From: an uncultured Oscillospiraceae bacterium
Lineage (GTDB): Bacteria > Bacillota > Clostridia > Oscillospirales > Oscillospiraceae
NCBI GenBank assembly: GCA_934511545.1
Contig: CAKSWM010000089.1
Location: 1-6,303, forward strand
DNA: 6,303 bases
Direction of reading: 5' to 3'
Part shown: one piece after another, positions 1 to 6,274 of the stretch
Layout of the letters: every line of letters starts with the position of its first letter
Numbering within the stretch: the stretch's first letter is position 1
The notes under the pieces: model-generated
What the model was told of the DNA's origin: nothing
Seen by the model: only the letters and a program-made list of their open reading frames with translations
The model's database searches: none
Program-made: the position numbers and the translations under genes

Positions 1-1584
1 GAGATAGACGGCGCACTCCATGCCCGCCATTCCTCCGCCGCAGATCACGACGCTCTTTCCGGGCCTTACGCGCCCGTGATCGACATCCGCGAGATGCAGT
101 ACCTTTTCCCCGCCGATGCCGGGAATATCCGGCTGCCAATACCGCGAACCGGCCGCGACAATGACGGCGTCCGGGTTTTCGCGCCCGACCAGCTCCGGCG
201 TGACCTCGGTGTTGAAAACGAGCTTCGCGCCGCATTTCTCCGTCTGGCGGATGTCCCAGTCGAGATAAAGCCGCATATATTCCTTGAACGGCAGAGCGGA
301 GGCGTCGTTTATAAGTCCGCCGAGCCTGTCCGTCTTTTCATACAGAGTGACCTCGTGGCCGCGGCGGCGCAGAGTCTGCGCGGCCATCATGCCCGCCGGG
401 CCTCCGCCGACGACCATGACGCGCTTTCGTTCCGCCTCCGGCAGGAGCGCCGCGCGGGAATTTTCAAAGCCCAGCTCGGGGTTTATCGCGCAGCGCATGG
501 ACAGGCCGTAGGTATTCGCCGTGCCGCACCAGTCGCAGCGCAGACAGGGGCGGATGTCCTCCACCCTCCCGTCGAGAGACTTGCTTATGATCTCGTTGTC
601 CGCCATATAGGCCTTCGCCATAACGACGATGTCCGCCTTTCCGGACCCGATTATCTCCTCGGCCTCCGCAAGGCTGGTTATGTTGCCGACGACGGCAACG
701 GGGATGCGCAGACGCTTTTTCGCCTCCGCCGCAAACGCGACGTTGAGCCGGCGGCCCTTGAAAAAGGTCGGTATCGTGAAGGTCGAGCCGTAGTTGAAGA
801 AGATGTTGCCGCGGGAAATATGCATGATATCGACATATTCCTGCGCCCTCTCCATAAACTCGAGGGACTCGGGCAGCTCAAGCCCGCCCTCGATATCCTC
901 CTGCGCGGAGACGCGGCACTCGATGACCATATCCGGCACGGCCTCGCGCACGGCCCTGAGCACCTCGAGCGGGAAGCGCATCCGGTTTTCAAGGCTGCCG
1001 CCGTATTCGTCCGTCCGGTGGTTGGACAGCGGGGATATAAACTGCGCAAGCAGGTTGTTGTGGGCGCAGTGGATCATGATAACGCGAAGTCCGGCGTTTT
1101 TGCAGCGCAATGCGCACTGGACATACTGGTCGCGGATGAAGTCCATGTCCTCACGGTTCATGGGCTTTATGTAGCCGAGCGGCCCGCCGTTGAGCGGCAC
1201 GTCGGAGGGCGCGAGCGCGGGATTTCCCGGCGTCGCCTTTGACCCGCGGCCCGCGTGCGCCAGCTCCACGGACAGCTCCGCGCCGTATTTCCGCGCGGCG
1301 AGAACGAGCTGGTTGATGCCGTGGATGCACCGGTCCTCCGTCACGTTCAGCTCGCAGAGCCAGGCGGAGGAATCGGCGTGGACGACGGGCGTGTTGCCGA
1401 TCGTGACATAGGCAGCGCCCGTCTTTGCCTGCCAGCGGACGTATTCGATCATCTCCTCGGTCACGTCTCCCTCGGGGCTGCACTTGAGAACGACGGTCGG
1501 GGAATATTCAAGGCGGTTTTTGAAGGTCACTCCGCGGACCTTCAGCGGCTGAAAAACATGCGGGTATTTTTCGTTCTTTATCAT
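1..1584 (-). CDS. FMN/4Fe-4S/FAD ene-reductase of the Old Yellow Enzyme (2,4-dienoyl-CoA reductase/TMADH-like) family, C-terminus cut by window edge
   Basis: Reading the minus strand from ATG 1582-1584 gives 528 uninterrupted codons to the window edge. Relatives are about 640-680 residues, so the last 110-150 are missing. Residues 1-340 form the FMN TIM barrel: FKNRLEYSP near 21, VELAHAGR at 106-113, and FISPLSNHRTDEYGGSLENR at 182-201. Cysteines 347, 350, 353 and 365 (CLRCDWC...RC) are the expected 4Fe-4S ligands, with the CxxCxxC spacing of trimethylamine dehydrogenase. An FAD Rossmann motif follows (VVGGGPAG, 391-398, with Glu416), then a second, NAD(P)H-type motif (CGGGMAG, 515-521). The family passes electrons from NAD(P)H via FAD and Fe-S to FMN to reduce activated C=C bonds in the cytoplasm. 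The usual AHGYL reads AHNNL (174-178), so the catalytic Tyr is Asn. No counterpart of the dienoyl-CoA reductase His is visible, so the substrate is probably not a dienoyl-CoA. An AAAGGA ribosome site (1595-1600) lies 10 nt before the start. Family is firm; substrate is unknown. Confidence 0.95.
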   Translation of the reverse strand, partial: MIKNEKYPHVFQPLKVRGVTFKNRLEYSPTVVLKCSPEGDVTEEMIEYVRWQAKTGAAYVTIGNTPVVHADSSAWLCELNVTEDRCIHGINQLVLAARKYGAELSVELAHAGRGSKATPGNPALAPSDVPLNGGPLGYIKPMNREDMDFIRDQYVQCALRCKNAGLRVIMIHCAHNNLLAQFISPLSNHRTDEYGGSLENRMRFPLEVLRAVREAVPDMVIECRVSAQEDIEGGLELPESLEFMERAQEYVDIMHISRGNIFFNYGSTFTIPTFFKGRRLNVAFAAEAKKRLRIPVAVVGNITSLAEAEEIIGSGKADIVVMAKAYMADNEIISKSLDGRVEDIRPCLRCDWCGTANTYGLSMRCAINPELGFENSRAALLPEAERKRVMVVGGGPAGMMAAQTLRRRGHEVTLYEKTDRLGGLINDASALPFKEYMRLYLDWDIRQTEKCGAKLVFNTEVTPELVGRENPDAVIVAAGSRYWQPDIPGIGGEKVLHLADVDHGRVRPGKSVVICGGGMAGMECAVYL

Positions 1585-1652
1585 GTCTGACCGTTCCTTT
1601 CCGTAATAGCTTCGGGGTATCATCGGTTGAAAAGGTTATTTTTCCTGAGACC

Positions 1653-1681
1653 ATTTTATCCTTCCGCGCGCTGCAAAGCAA
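1653..1681 (-). promoter_or_regulatory. Candidate sigma-A promoter for the ene-reductase gene
   Basis: On the minus strand the intergenic gap contains TTGCTT (1676-1681), a 17-nt spacer and TAAAAT (1653-1658). The -10 box matches consensus at 5 of 6 positions. The -35 box matches at only 3 of 6, as expected for a promoter that needs an activator. The predicted transcription start near 1646 leaves a leader of about 60 nt. No strong terminator separates lysR-1 from this site, so read-through is also possible. This was judged by eye only. Confidence 0.35.
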
Positions 1682-1687
1682 ATGCCG

Positions 1688-1702
1688 GATATGCAGGATA
1701 TC
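1688..1702. promoter_or_regulatory. Candidate LysR-type operator (inverted repeat GATAT-N5-ATATC)
   Basis: A perfect 5-bp dyad, GATAT-GCAGG-ATATC, lies between the lysR-1 stop codon and the candidate -35 box of the ene-reductase gene. Its centre is about 49 bp upstream of the predicted transcription start. LysR-family activators bind interrupted AT-rich dyads at roughly this distance, and the adjacent gene encodes such a regulator. The dyad is seen in the sequence; its function is inferred from position and type. Confidence 0.3.
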
Positions 1703-1714
1703 ATTACTTTGAGA

Positions 1715-2608
1715 TCATATGACTTCCGCCTCGCGGGACATGACCTCCCGGATGTAATCGACAAACAGAACGGCGCTCTGCGACAGCGTGTGCCCGCGCA
1801 GCCAGAACACATGCACCTCCGCCTCCGGCAGCCGCTCCCCGATCGTATGCATGGAGATCTCGCCGCCGCCATAGCGCGCGCACAGCGTATAAAACGCGGG
1901 ACGCGGCAGCACCATCAGTCCCGCATCCGCGCAGAGCAGCTCATAAAGCAGCTTTGCGTGCTCCGCTTCGTGGGTTATGCGCGGCAGAAAGCCGATCCCG
2001 GAGCATATCTCCGTCAGCTTTTTGCCATCGAGCCTGCTCTCGTCACAGATGAAGCCCTCGTCCCGCAGCGCGGAAAGGGACACCGTTTCCGGCAGACCGC
2101 GCCTTTTTGAACACACCAGAACATATTCCGAGCGGGAAATGACCTCTCCCGCGAGCTTGTCCGAATCGAGCCTGTTCATGCTCAGCCCGACCTCTATCGA
2201 CTGGCTGAGCAGATATTTTTCCATGTCCTCGTCGGCATGACGGTATTGGCGTATCCCGATGTCCGGATACTTTGCGGAAAAGCCGATGAGCATGTCGGCA
2301 AGAAAGTCCTCCGCCGAGCAGGCGAGCGACAAAACGCTGTTTTCGCGGCGGTACAGCCCGCGTATGTTCTCTACCCCCGCTTCAAGCTGGCTGAGCGCCA
2401 GCTCCGCCGTGCCCAGAAACATCCGCCCGTAGGTGTTGAGCTCCAGCCTGCGGCAGCGGCGGTCAAAAAGCGGCGCGCCGATCTCCTTTTCCAGCCGCGC
2501 GATGCTACGGCTGAGCGCAGGCTGCGTCATGTGCAGGTTTTCCGCCGCCTTTGTAACGCTGCCGGTGAGCGCGACCTCCTTGAAATATTCCAGCTGAATA
2601 AATTCCAT
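1715..2608 (-). CDS. LysR-family transcriptional regulator (lysR-1), probable regulator of the downstream ene-reductase
   Basis: The product has 297 residues, a normal LysR length. Residues 1-60 form the winged helix-turn-helix DNA-binding domain. The recognition region is GSVTKAAENLHMTQPALSRS (about 16-35), followed by the family-typical ARLEKEIGAPLFDR (37-50). A linker helix and an effector-binding domain (about 90-297) of periplasmic-binding-protein fold should follow. Start ATG 2606-2608 is supported by GGAGGA (2618-2623) with a 9-nt spacer. An alternative ATG inside that ribosome site is out of frame. The gene begins 29 bp after the MATE gene stop and could be cotranscribed with it. It ends 130 bp before the ene-reductase in the same orientation, with an AT-rich dyad between them. 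LysR regulators commonly control adjacent genes in response to a small ligand; the ligand here is unknown. Family assignment is firm; the target is inferred from position. Confidence 0.95.
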   Translation of the reverse strand: MEFIQLEYFKEVALTGSVTKAAENLHMTQPALSRSIARLEKEIGAPLFDRRCRRLELNTYGRMFLGTAELALSQLEAGVENIRGLYRRENSVLSLACSAEDFLADMLIGFSAKYPDIGIRQYRHADEDMEKYLLSQSIEVGLSMNRLDSDKLAGEVISRSEYVLVCSKRRGLPETVSLSALRDEGFICDESRLDGKKLTEICSGIGFLPRITHEAEHAKLLYELLCADAGLMVLPRPAFYTLCARYGGGEISMHTIGERLPEAEVHVFWLRGHTLSQSAVLFVDYIREVMSREAEVI

Positions 2609-2637
2609 ATCCCGTCATCCTCCGTTTTCGCCCGTTA

Positions 2638-4038
2638 TCAGCTCAAGGCCTTTATGCGGACCCAATTTCCCCGCACAAGACGGATCAAAAACAGTATCCC
2701 GCGCACGGACAGTTCAACAGCCATGGTGGCCCATATGCCGACGACGCCATAACGCCGCGTTGCGGCCAATACCACCAGAACGCGTACTCCCCACATGCTG
2801 CACAGGTTTATGAGAAACGGACCATTCCCGTCACCCGCTCCGCGGAGCGCGCCAATGGCAACGATGCTCACCGCAAACAGAGGTTCGGAAAACGCCACTA
2901 TCCTGAGAAGGCGCGTGCTGAGCGTGATCACCTCCGTCTCCGGCGTTAAAAGCCCGGTCAGAAACGGCGCGCACAGAAACATGACGCCGCCCATTATTAT
3001 CGCCAGGCCAAAGCCGAGCGCCGTCGTGCCATAGGCAAAACGCTTTGCCATGTCCGTCCGCCCGGCCCCGATGCTCTGACCGACGAGCGCCGTGGCCGCC
3101 GTGGCAATGCCATAGGCCGGAAGATAACAGATAGTCTCTGTCTGAACGGCCACGTAATTTGCCGCCACGGAAACCGCGCCCATGCCTGTGACGACATATG
3201 TCATGACGATCTGCGCAAGGCACAGCGCCGTTCGCTCCAGCGCGGCCGGTACGGCCAATGTAAGCGCGTTATGCATACAGACCTTTGTAAAACGCCAGTG
3301 TTCATCCCCGCGCAGGCGCAGAGGGCCCTTGCGCTTCATCAGCAGAACAAGCAGGGCCAGCCCGACGCAGGCCTGCGCCAGCCCCGTGCCCAGAGCCGCG
3401 CCGCCGACGCCGAGTCCCGCTCCCCAGACGGTGAAGCCGCCGATCTGTCTGGTCGGATAGATCAGCACAAAATTGAATATCACATCCAGCAGGCACATGC
3501 CGACGTTCATAACGCTCGGAATAAGAACATTCCCGCTGCACCGAAAGATGCTGGAATACATGGCAGAGGCCATGCTGAAGGGCAGAAAAGCGCATACTAT
3601 GCAGAAATATGTCCTTGCATATGGCCGGATCGATTCTTCCGCGCCCAAAAGGGCTGGCAGCCATTGTCCCAGCAGTACGGACAGCGCGGAGAGCGCGGCG
3701 CCGAAAACCATGTTGAACAGGACGGCCTGACAGAGCACATCCCGGCTGTCCCTTTCCCGGCCCGCTCCGAGATACTGCGCCACCTGCACGGAAAAACCGA
3801 CGGCGGCGGCGCTGACTAAGCCGTTGAGCAGCCAGATCGTGGTCGAGACCACGCCGATGGACGCGGTCGCCATATATCCAAGGCTCCCCACCATGGCCGT
3901 ATCGATATAGCTCATCAGCGTCATTACAAGCTGCTCCAGAATGGCCGGTATCGACAGAGAGACTATCAGTTTGATCTGATCCTTTACGGGTATGGCTTTG
4001 CCGGTCCGCATAAAGTCGCTTACTTGCAGCATATTCAT
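2638..4038 (-). CDS. MATE-family multidrug/metabolite efflux transporter
   Basis: The product has 466 residues, is very hydrophobic, and fits the 12 membrane helices and 440-480-residue length of MATE transporters. These inner-membrane antiporters expel organic compounds in exchange for Na+ or H+. Family features are visible in both halves. The N half has SLSIPAILEQL (27-37), YIDTAMVG with an acidic Asp46 (44-51), the RCSGN loop (166-170) and GGAALGTGL (212-220). The C half repeats the pattern with LAVPAALER (261-269), VGQSIGAGRTDMAKR (319-333) and ALRGAGD (397-403). A basic loop near 234-243 (MKRKGPLRLR) separates the halves. Start ATG 4036-4038 has GGAG (4049-4052) 10 nt upstream; a second ATG two codons in is worse spaced. 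A run of seven T's lies between ribosome site and start. The gene follows the AlkZ-like gene by 39 bp and precedes lysR-1 by 29 bp. The exported compound is not identifiable, although the context suggests a substrate or product of the neighbouring reductase. Confidence 0.95.
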   Translation of the reverse strand: MNMLQVSDFMRTGKAIPVKDQIKLIVSLSIPAILEQLVMTLMSYIDTAMVGSLGYMATASIGVVSTTIWLLNGLVSAAAVGFSVQVAQYLGAGRERDSRDVLCQAVLFNMVFGAALSALSVLLGQWLPALLGAEESIRPYARTYFCIVCAFLPFSMASAMYSSIFRCSGNVLIPSVMNVGMCLLDVIFNFVLIYPTRQIGGFTVWGAGLGVGGAALGTGLAQACVGLALLVLLMKRKGPLRLRGDEHWRFTKVCMHNALTLAVPAALERTALCLAQIVMTYVVTGMGAVSVAANYVAVQTETICYLPAYGIATAATALVGQSIGAGRTDMAKRFAYGTTALGFGLAIIMGGVMFLCAPFLTGLLTPETEVITLSTRLLRIVAFSEPLFAVSIVAIGALRGAGDGNGPFLINLCSMWGVRVLVVLAATRRYGVVGIWATMAVELSVRGILFLIRLVRGNWVRIKALS

Positions 4039-4077
4039 AAAAAAATCACTCCATTGCCGGGACTTCTGCTTATCCCG

Positions 4078-4737
4078 TCATTCTCCGCTCAGAAATCTCA
4101 GTATCTGCTTTTCGCCAGCGGAGGGCACAAGCTCCGCACAGCGCTGTCTGAGCCGCTCGAGCGACGTCTCCGGGCTCTCGCAATAGAACGCGCGCACCGC
4201 TTCCGCGCCCAGAACGTCCTCCGGCCGCGCGTATACGGATACCGGCCAGCCGTATTCCTCTCCGCGCCGGTTTTTCTTTTTCTCGAACCCGGCGTTGATA
4301 AGATACGTACGCATCATAAGCTCCGTCAGAACAGGGTCGGTCCCCTTGCCCTCCGGAAGAGCGCTTTTGAGCTCCTGCGTAGACTTTCTTCCCCCGTCCT
4401 CAAACAGCTGCATCACGCGCATCAGGCGGTACGGCGCAAGGCCGTCGTCGCAGAAGGCGTCGAAATCATAGCCGCGGCGGCGGTAATTCGCAAGGACCGG
4501 GAACCACTGCTTCGAGACATAGGCGACTTTTCCGCGGAAAAACTTGCCGAAAACGACGCGGCCGCTGTTCACGGCGTGATAGCGCCACTCCCAGGGGTTG
4601 TCATCCGAGCGGCCGGCCCAGTTTTCCGGCGGCGTCATCGCCTCGACGGAAAAGCCCGGCAGGCCGTTTTCCAGCAGCGGCAGAAACCCCAGCTCTTCAA
4701 CGGCGGAGCAAAGCTCCTCCCATGAACGCAATATCAT
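4078..4737 (-). CDS. AlkZ-related protein of unknown function (219 residues)
   Basis: This soluble protein has no signal peptide or membrane segment. It resembles Firmicutes proteins annotated as AlkZ-related, a group named for distant similarity to the winged-helix DNA glycosylase AlkZ/YcaQ. That recognition rests on remembered pattern: GFLPLLENGLPGFS (17-30), DNPWEWR (46-52), the VVFGKFFRGKVAYVSKQWFP stretch (61-80), a helix-turn-helix-like segment about 104-150 (LMRVMQLFEDGG...STQELK), and KKNRRGEEYGWPVSVYARPED (154-174). True AlkZ enzymes are about 350-410 residues with a Q-x-D/Q catalytic motif. I do not see that motif, so glycosylase activity should not be assumed. The start is secure: AAAGGAG (4745-4751) lies 7 nt before ATG 4735-4737. 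The ATG overlaps the lysR-2 stop in an ATGA quartet, so translation is probably coupled. MATE follows after 39 bp. The gene itself is certain; the family is moderately sure and the function unknown. Confidence 0.85.
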   Translation of the reverse strand: MILRSWEELCSAVEELGFLPLLENGLPGFSVEAMTPPENWAGRSDDNPWEWRYHAVNSGRVVFGKFFRGKVAYVSKQWFPVLANYRRRGYDFDAFCDDGLAPYRLMRVMQLFEDGGRKSTQELKSALPEGKGTDPVLTELMMRTYLINAGFEKKKNRRGEEYGWPVSVYARPEDVLGAEAVRAFYCESPETSLERLRQRCAELVPSAGEKQILRFLSGE

Positions 4738-5633
4738 AGGTTATCTCCTTTCAGGCCATCTTTGAAAAAAATGATAAGCTCATTTATTACCTGTCTTGCC
4801 GTTTCACCGCATCCGCTTCTGAGCCAGCCAACGGCTATGTCGAAGGTCGAATCGACGTTAATATACCGCATCTGCGGACTGGAGCGTATCGCTATCCAGT
4901 CGTCAACAAAGAAAACCCCGACGTTGCTCTGCATCTTGAGAAATGCGTTCGTAACGGAGGGCACGTTCATTATCTCGGGCTCAAAGCCGTGGCGGCGGCA
5001 TTCGCTGCGCGTGAATCCGCTGGTGTTTTTCGCACCCTCCGGCTCGTTGATGCTGAAAAACACCTCGTTACTGAAATCCTCCCAGCACAGGCCGGGCTTA
5101 TCCGCCAGCGGATGCTCGCGCGAGAATATTATAACTCCGCCCGTCGTCGTCAGCTCGGCCGTCTCCAGCTCCGCATGGTCGCGCAGACTGCTTCCGAGCG
5201 AGATCAGCATGTCAACATCGCCGCGCTTTATCGCGGGCAGCATATCCGCAAAGCTGTATCCCTCCAGATCGAGGCTTATACCGGGAAATTTCCGCGCGAA
5301 ATGCTCGATAACGCGGCCGTAAAACAGCGACATGTCCCAGCCCTCGAGCCAGCCGATCCGCACGGTCTCGCGCCGGGAAATGCCGCGCGCACGGGCGACA
5401 GCCGCCGCATGCTCCCGGCTGAAGTTCAGAAACAGTTCCCGCATGATCTCTCCCTCCGCTGTCAGCCCGGCTCCGCCGCGGACACGCACGAAAAGCGGAA
5501 AACCGTATTCCTCCTCCAGCGCGGACACCTGTTTGCTGACAGCCGGCTGCGAGGTGAGCAGCTTCTCTGCCGCGCGCGAAAAGCTTCCGCACTCGGCGAC
5601 CGCAAGAAAGCAGTTTATCTGTGATATCGTCAT
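4734..5633 (-). CDS. LysR-family transcriptional regulator (lysR-2)
   Basis: The product has 299 residues from the start chosen here. The DNA-binding domain is MTISQINCFLAVAECGSF (1-18), then SRAAEKLLTSQPAVSKQVSA (19-38) as helix-turn-helix, then LEEEYGFPLFVR (39-50). The effector-binding domain covers about 88-299. An in-frame ATG three codons upstream (5640-5642) is possible. It abuts GGAAGG (5643-5648) with no spacer, whereas ATG 5631-5633 is 9 nt from that site and gives the usual LysR N-terminus, so the shorter form is preferred. The TGA stop (4734-4736) overlaps the start of the AlkZ-like gene. Upstream, rnhA ends 69 bp away with hairpins between. The two LysR proteins in the window differ clearly in sequence (for example MEFIQLEYF versus MTISQINCF), so they are not a recent duplication. 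Ligand and targets are unknown; the coupled gene and the MATE gene are the obvious candidates. Confidence 0.95.
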   Translation of the reverse strand: MTISQINCFLAVAECGSFSRAAEKLLTSQPAVSKQVSALEEEYGFPLFVRVRGGAGLTAEGEIMRELFLNFSREHAAAVARARGISRRETVRIGWLEGWDMSLFYGRVIEHFARKFPGISLDLEGYSFADMLPAIKRGDVDMLISLGSSLRDHAELETAELTTTGGVIIFSREHPLADKPGLCWEDFSNEVFFSINEPEGAKNTSGFTRSECRRHGFEPEIMNVPSVTNAFLKMQSNVGVFFVDDWIAIRSSPQMRYINVDSTFDIAVGWLRSGCGETARQVINELIIFFKDGLKGDNL

Positions 5634-5654
5634 TTTCCGCATCCTTCCGATAGC

Positions 5655-5685
5655 GTCAAGGCTCCCCCGCCGGAGGAGTCTTGAC
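5655..5685. repeat. Inverted repeat / hairpin between rnhA and lysR-2
   Basis: Arms GTCAAGGCTCC (5655-5665) and GGAGTCTTGAC (5675-5685) pair over 11 positions. Ten are Watson-Crick and one (5661/5679) is G-U when read from the plus strand, but an A/C mismatch in a minus-strand transcript. The loop is 9 nt. Neither strand has a T-run directly after the stem, so it is not a textbook intrinsic terminator. It could weaken read-through from rnhA, act as an RNA processing site, or be a small dispersed palindrome. The structure is seen; the role is not known. Confidence 0.6.
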
Positions 5686-5694
5686 GGTAATAAC

Positions 5695-5711
5695 GCGGGT
5701 TTTTATCCCGC
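5695..5711 (-). other. Small hairpin over the rnhA stop codon
   Basis: In the minus-strand transcript GCGGG and CCCGC form a 5-bp GC stem around a loop of ATAAAAA that contains the rnhA TAA stop. The stem is followed by GTTATTACC rather than a U-tract, so termination is doubtful. Together with the larger palindrome 10 bp downstream it makes a tandem-hairpin 3' end for rnhA that may stabilise the message. Confidence 0.3.
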
Positions 5712-6140
5712 ATATTTGTCTCTCTGCGCAACGGCCATCTCGTCGCAGCGGTTGTTGTTTGCGTTGTCGGCGTGACCCTTGACCCAGTGCAGGCGCACGC
5801 TGTGCGTCTGCATCAGCGCGTCCAGCCTCTGCCAGAGATCGACGTTTTTGAGCTCACCGCCCTTGCGCTTCCAGTTCTTCTTTTTCCAGCCGGCAAGCCA
5901 GCCCTCGTTTATCGCCTTTTCAAGGTACTGCGAATCCGTATACAGCTCGACGGCGCAGGGCTCCTTCAGCGCGGAGAGCGCGTTTATCGCGCCGAGCAGC
6001 TCCATGCGGTTGTTCGTCGTTTCCTTTTCGCCGCCGGACATCTCGCGCCGGTGACCGTTATATTCGAGTATCGCGCCCCAGCCGCCCGGTCCCGGATTGC
6101 CGGAGCAGGCGCCATCGGTGTAGATAATTACTGTTTTCAT
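5703..6140 (-). CDS. rnhA: Ribonuclease HI
   Basis: The product is 145 residues, close to the roughly 155 of the E. coli enzyme. It is a cytoplasmic endonuclease that cuts the RNA strand of RNA-DNA hybrids, removing R-loops and primer RNA. All active-site residues are visible: Asp9 ([16 protein letters not shown]), Glu47 (NNRMELLGA), Asp69 (LYTDSQYL), His123 (HWVKGHAD) and Asp133 (NNNRCDEMA). These match E. coli Asp10, Glu48, Asp70, His124 and Asp134 with an offset of one. The basic protrusion that helps hold the hybrid is present ([19 protein letters not shown], about 81-99), marking the bacterial type 1 enzyme. Start ATG 6138-6140 is preceded by AAAAGGA (6147-6153) with a 6-nt spacer. No convincing promoter boxes are visible in the AT-rich stretch upstream. 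Nothing is odd about the gene, and it is probably unconnected with the regulator and transporter genes that follow. Confidence 0.98.
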   Translation of the reverse strand: MKTVIIYTDGACSGNPGPGGWGAILEYNGHRREMSGGEKETTNNRMELLGAINALSALKEPCAVELYTDSQYLEKAINEGWLAGWKKKNWKRKGGELKNVDLWQRLDALMQTHSVRLHWVKGHADNANNNRCDEMAVAQRDKYAG

Positions 6141-6240
6141 TGTGGATCCTTTTGGTTTTATTACTTTATTATTATGATTTTCTGCCTTATTGCTTCTATT
6201 TTAACTTTTAGCTTTACCAAGCGTGTGTCTGCTCCGCAGG
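6141..6240. other. AT-rich leader upstream of rnhA
   Basis: This stretch contrasts with the GC-rich genes around it, being dominated by A and T up to about 6220. It probably holds the rnhA promoter. I tested TAAAAT- and CATAAT-like minus-strand -10 candidates, and neither has a credible -35 box at 15-18 bp, so no promoter is called. A short CTGC-TCC-GCAG stem sits near 6229-6240, next to the larger palindrome. Confidence 0.4.
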
Positions 6241-6242
6241 GG

Positions 6243-6274
6243 GTAACTTTTCTTGCTTGTGCAAGAAAAGTCAC
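6243..6274. repeat. Perfect inverted repeat, likely part of a dispersed repeat element
   Basis: Arms ACTTTTCTTGC (6246-6256) and GCAAGAAAAGT (6261-6271) are perfectly complementary over 11 bp around a 4-nt TTGT loop. After one mismatch (6245/6272) two more pairs extend the stem, giving 13 of 14. No T-run follows on either strand. CACCAAAAG occurs twice just to the right (6272-6280 and 6286-6294). From memory, very similar sequence recurs at many intergenic sites in Clostridia and other bacteria; this could not be searched here. The element runs to the window edge. Confidence 0.6.

Noticed and set aside
76..1242. A 388-codon open frame on the plus strand opposite the ene-reductase
   Set aside because: It is a mirror of GC-rich codon use in the real gene on the other strand. 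Its translation is rich in Arg, Ala and His with no recognisable domain, while the minus strand encodes clear FMN, Fe-S and FAD motifs.
1630..1650. GAAAA...TTTTC near-palindrome in the ene-reductase leader
   Set aside because: Arms are only 5 bp of A/T-rich sequence, and the flanks do not pair. This is expected by chance in an AT-rich leader.
2237..2752. Plus-strand frame of 171 codons spanning the lysR-1/MATE junction
   Set aside because: It is antisense to two convincing genes, has no family motif, and is explained by base composition. The same applies to the other plus-strand frames at 1682, 3271, 4024 and 4989.
4039..4077. Possible terminator before the MATE gene (CGGGA/TCCCG stem and a later T7 run)
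   Set aside because: The stem is only 5 bp with a 10-nt loop, and the T-run begins well after it, between the ribosome site and the start codon. It does not have terminator geometry.
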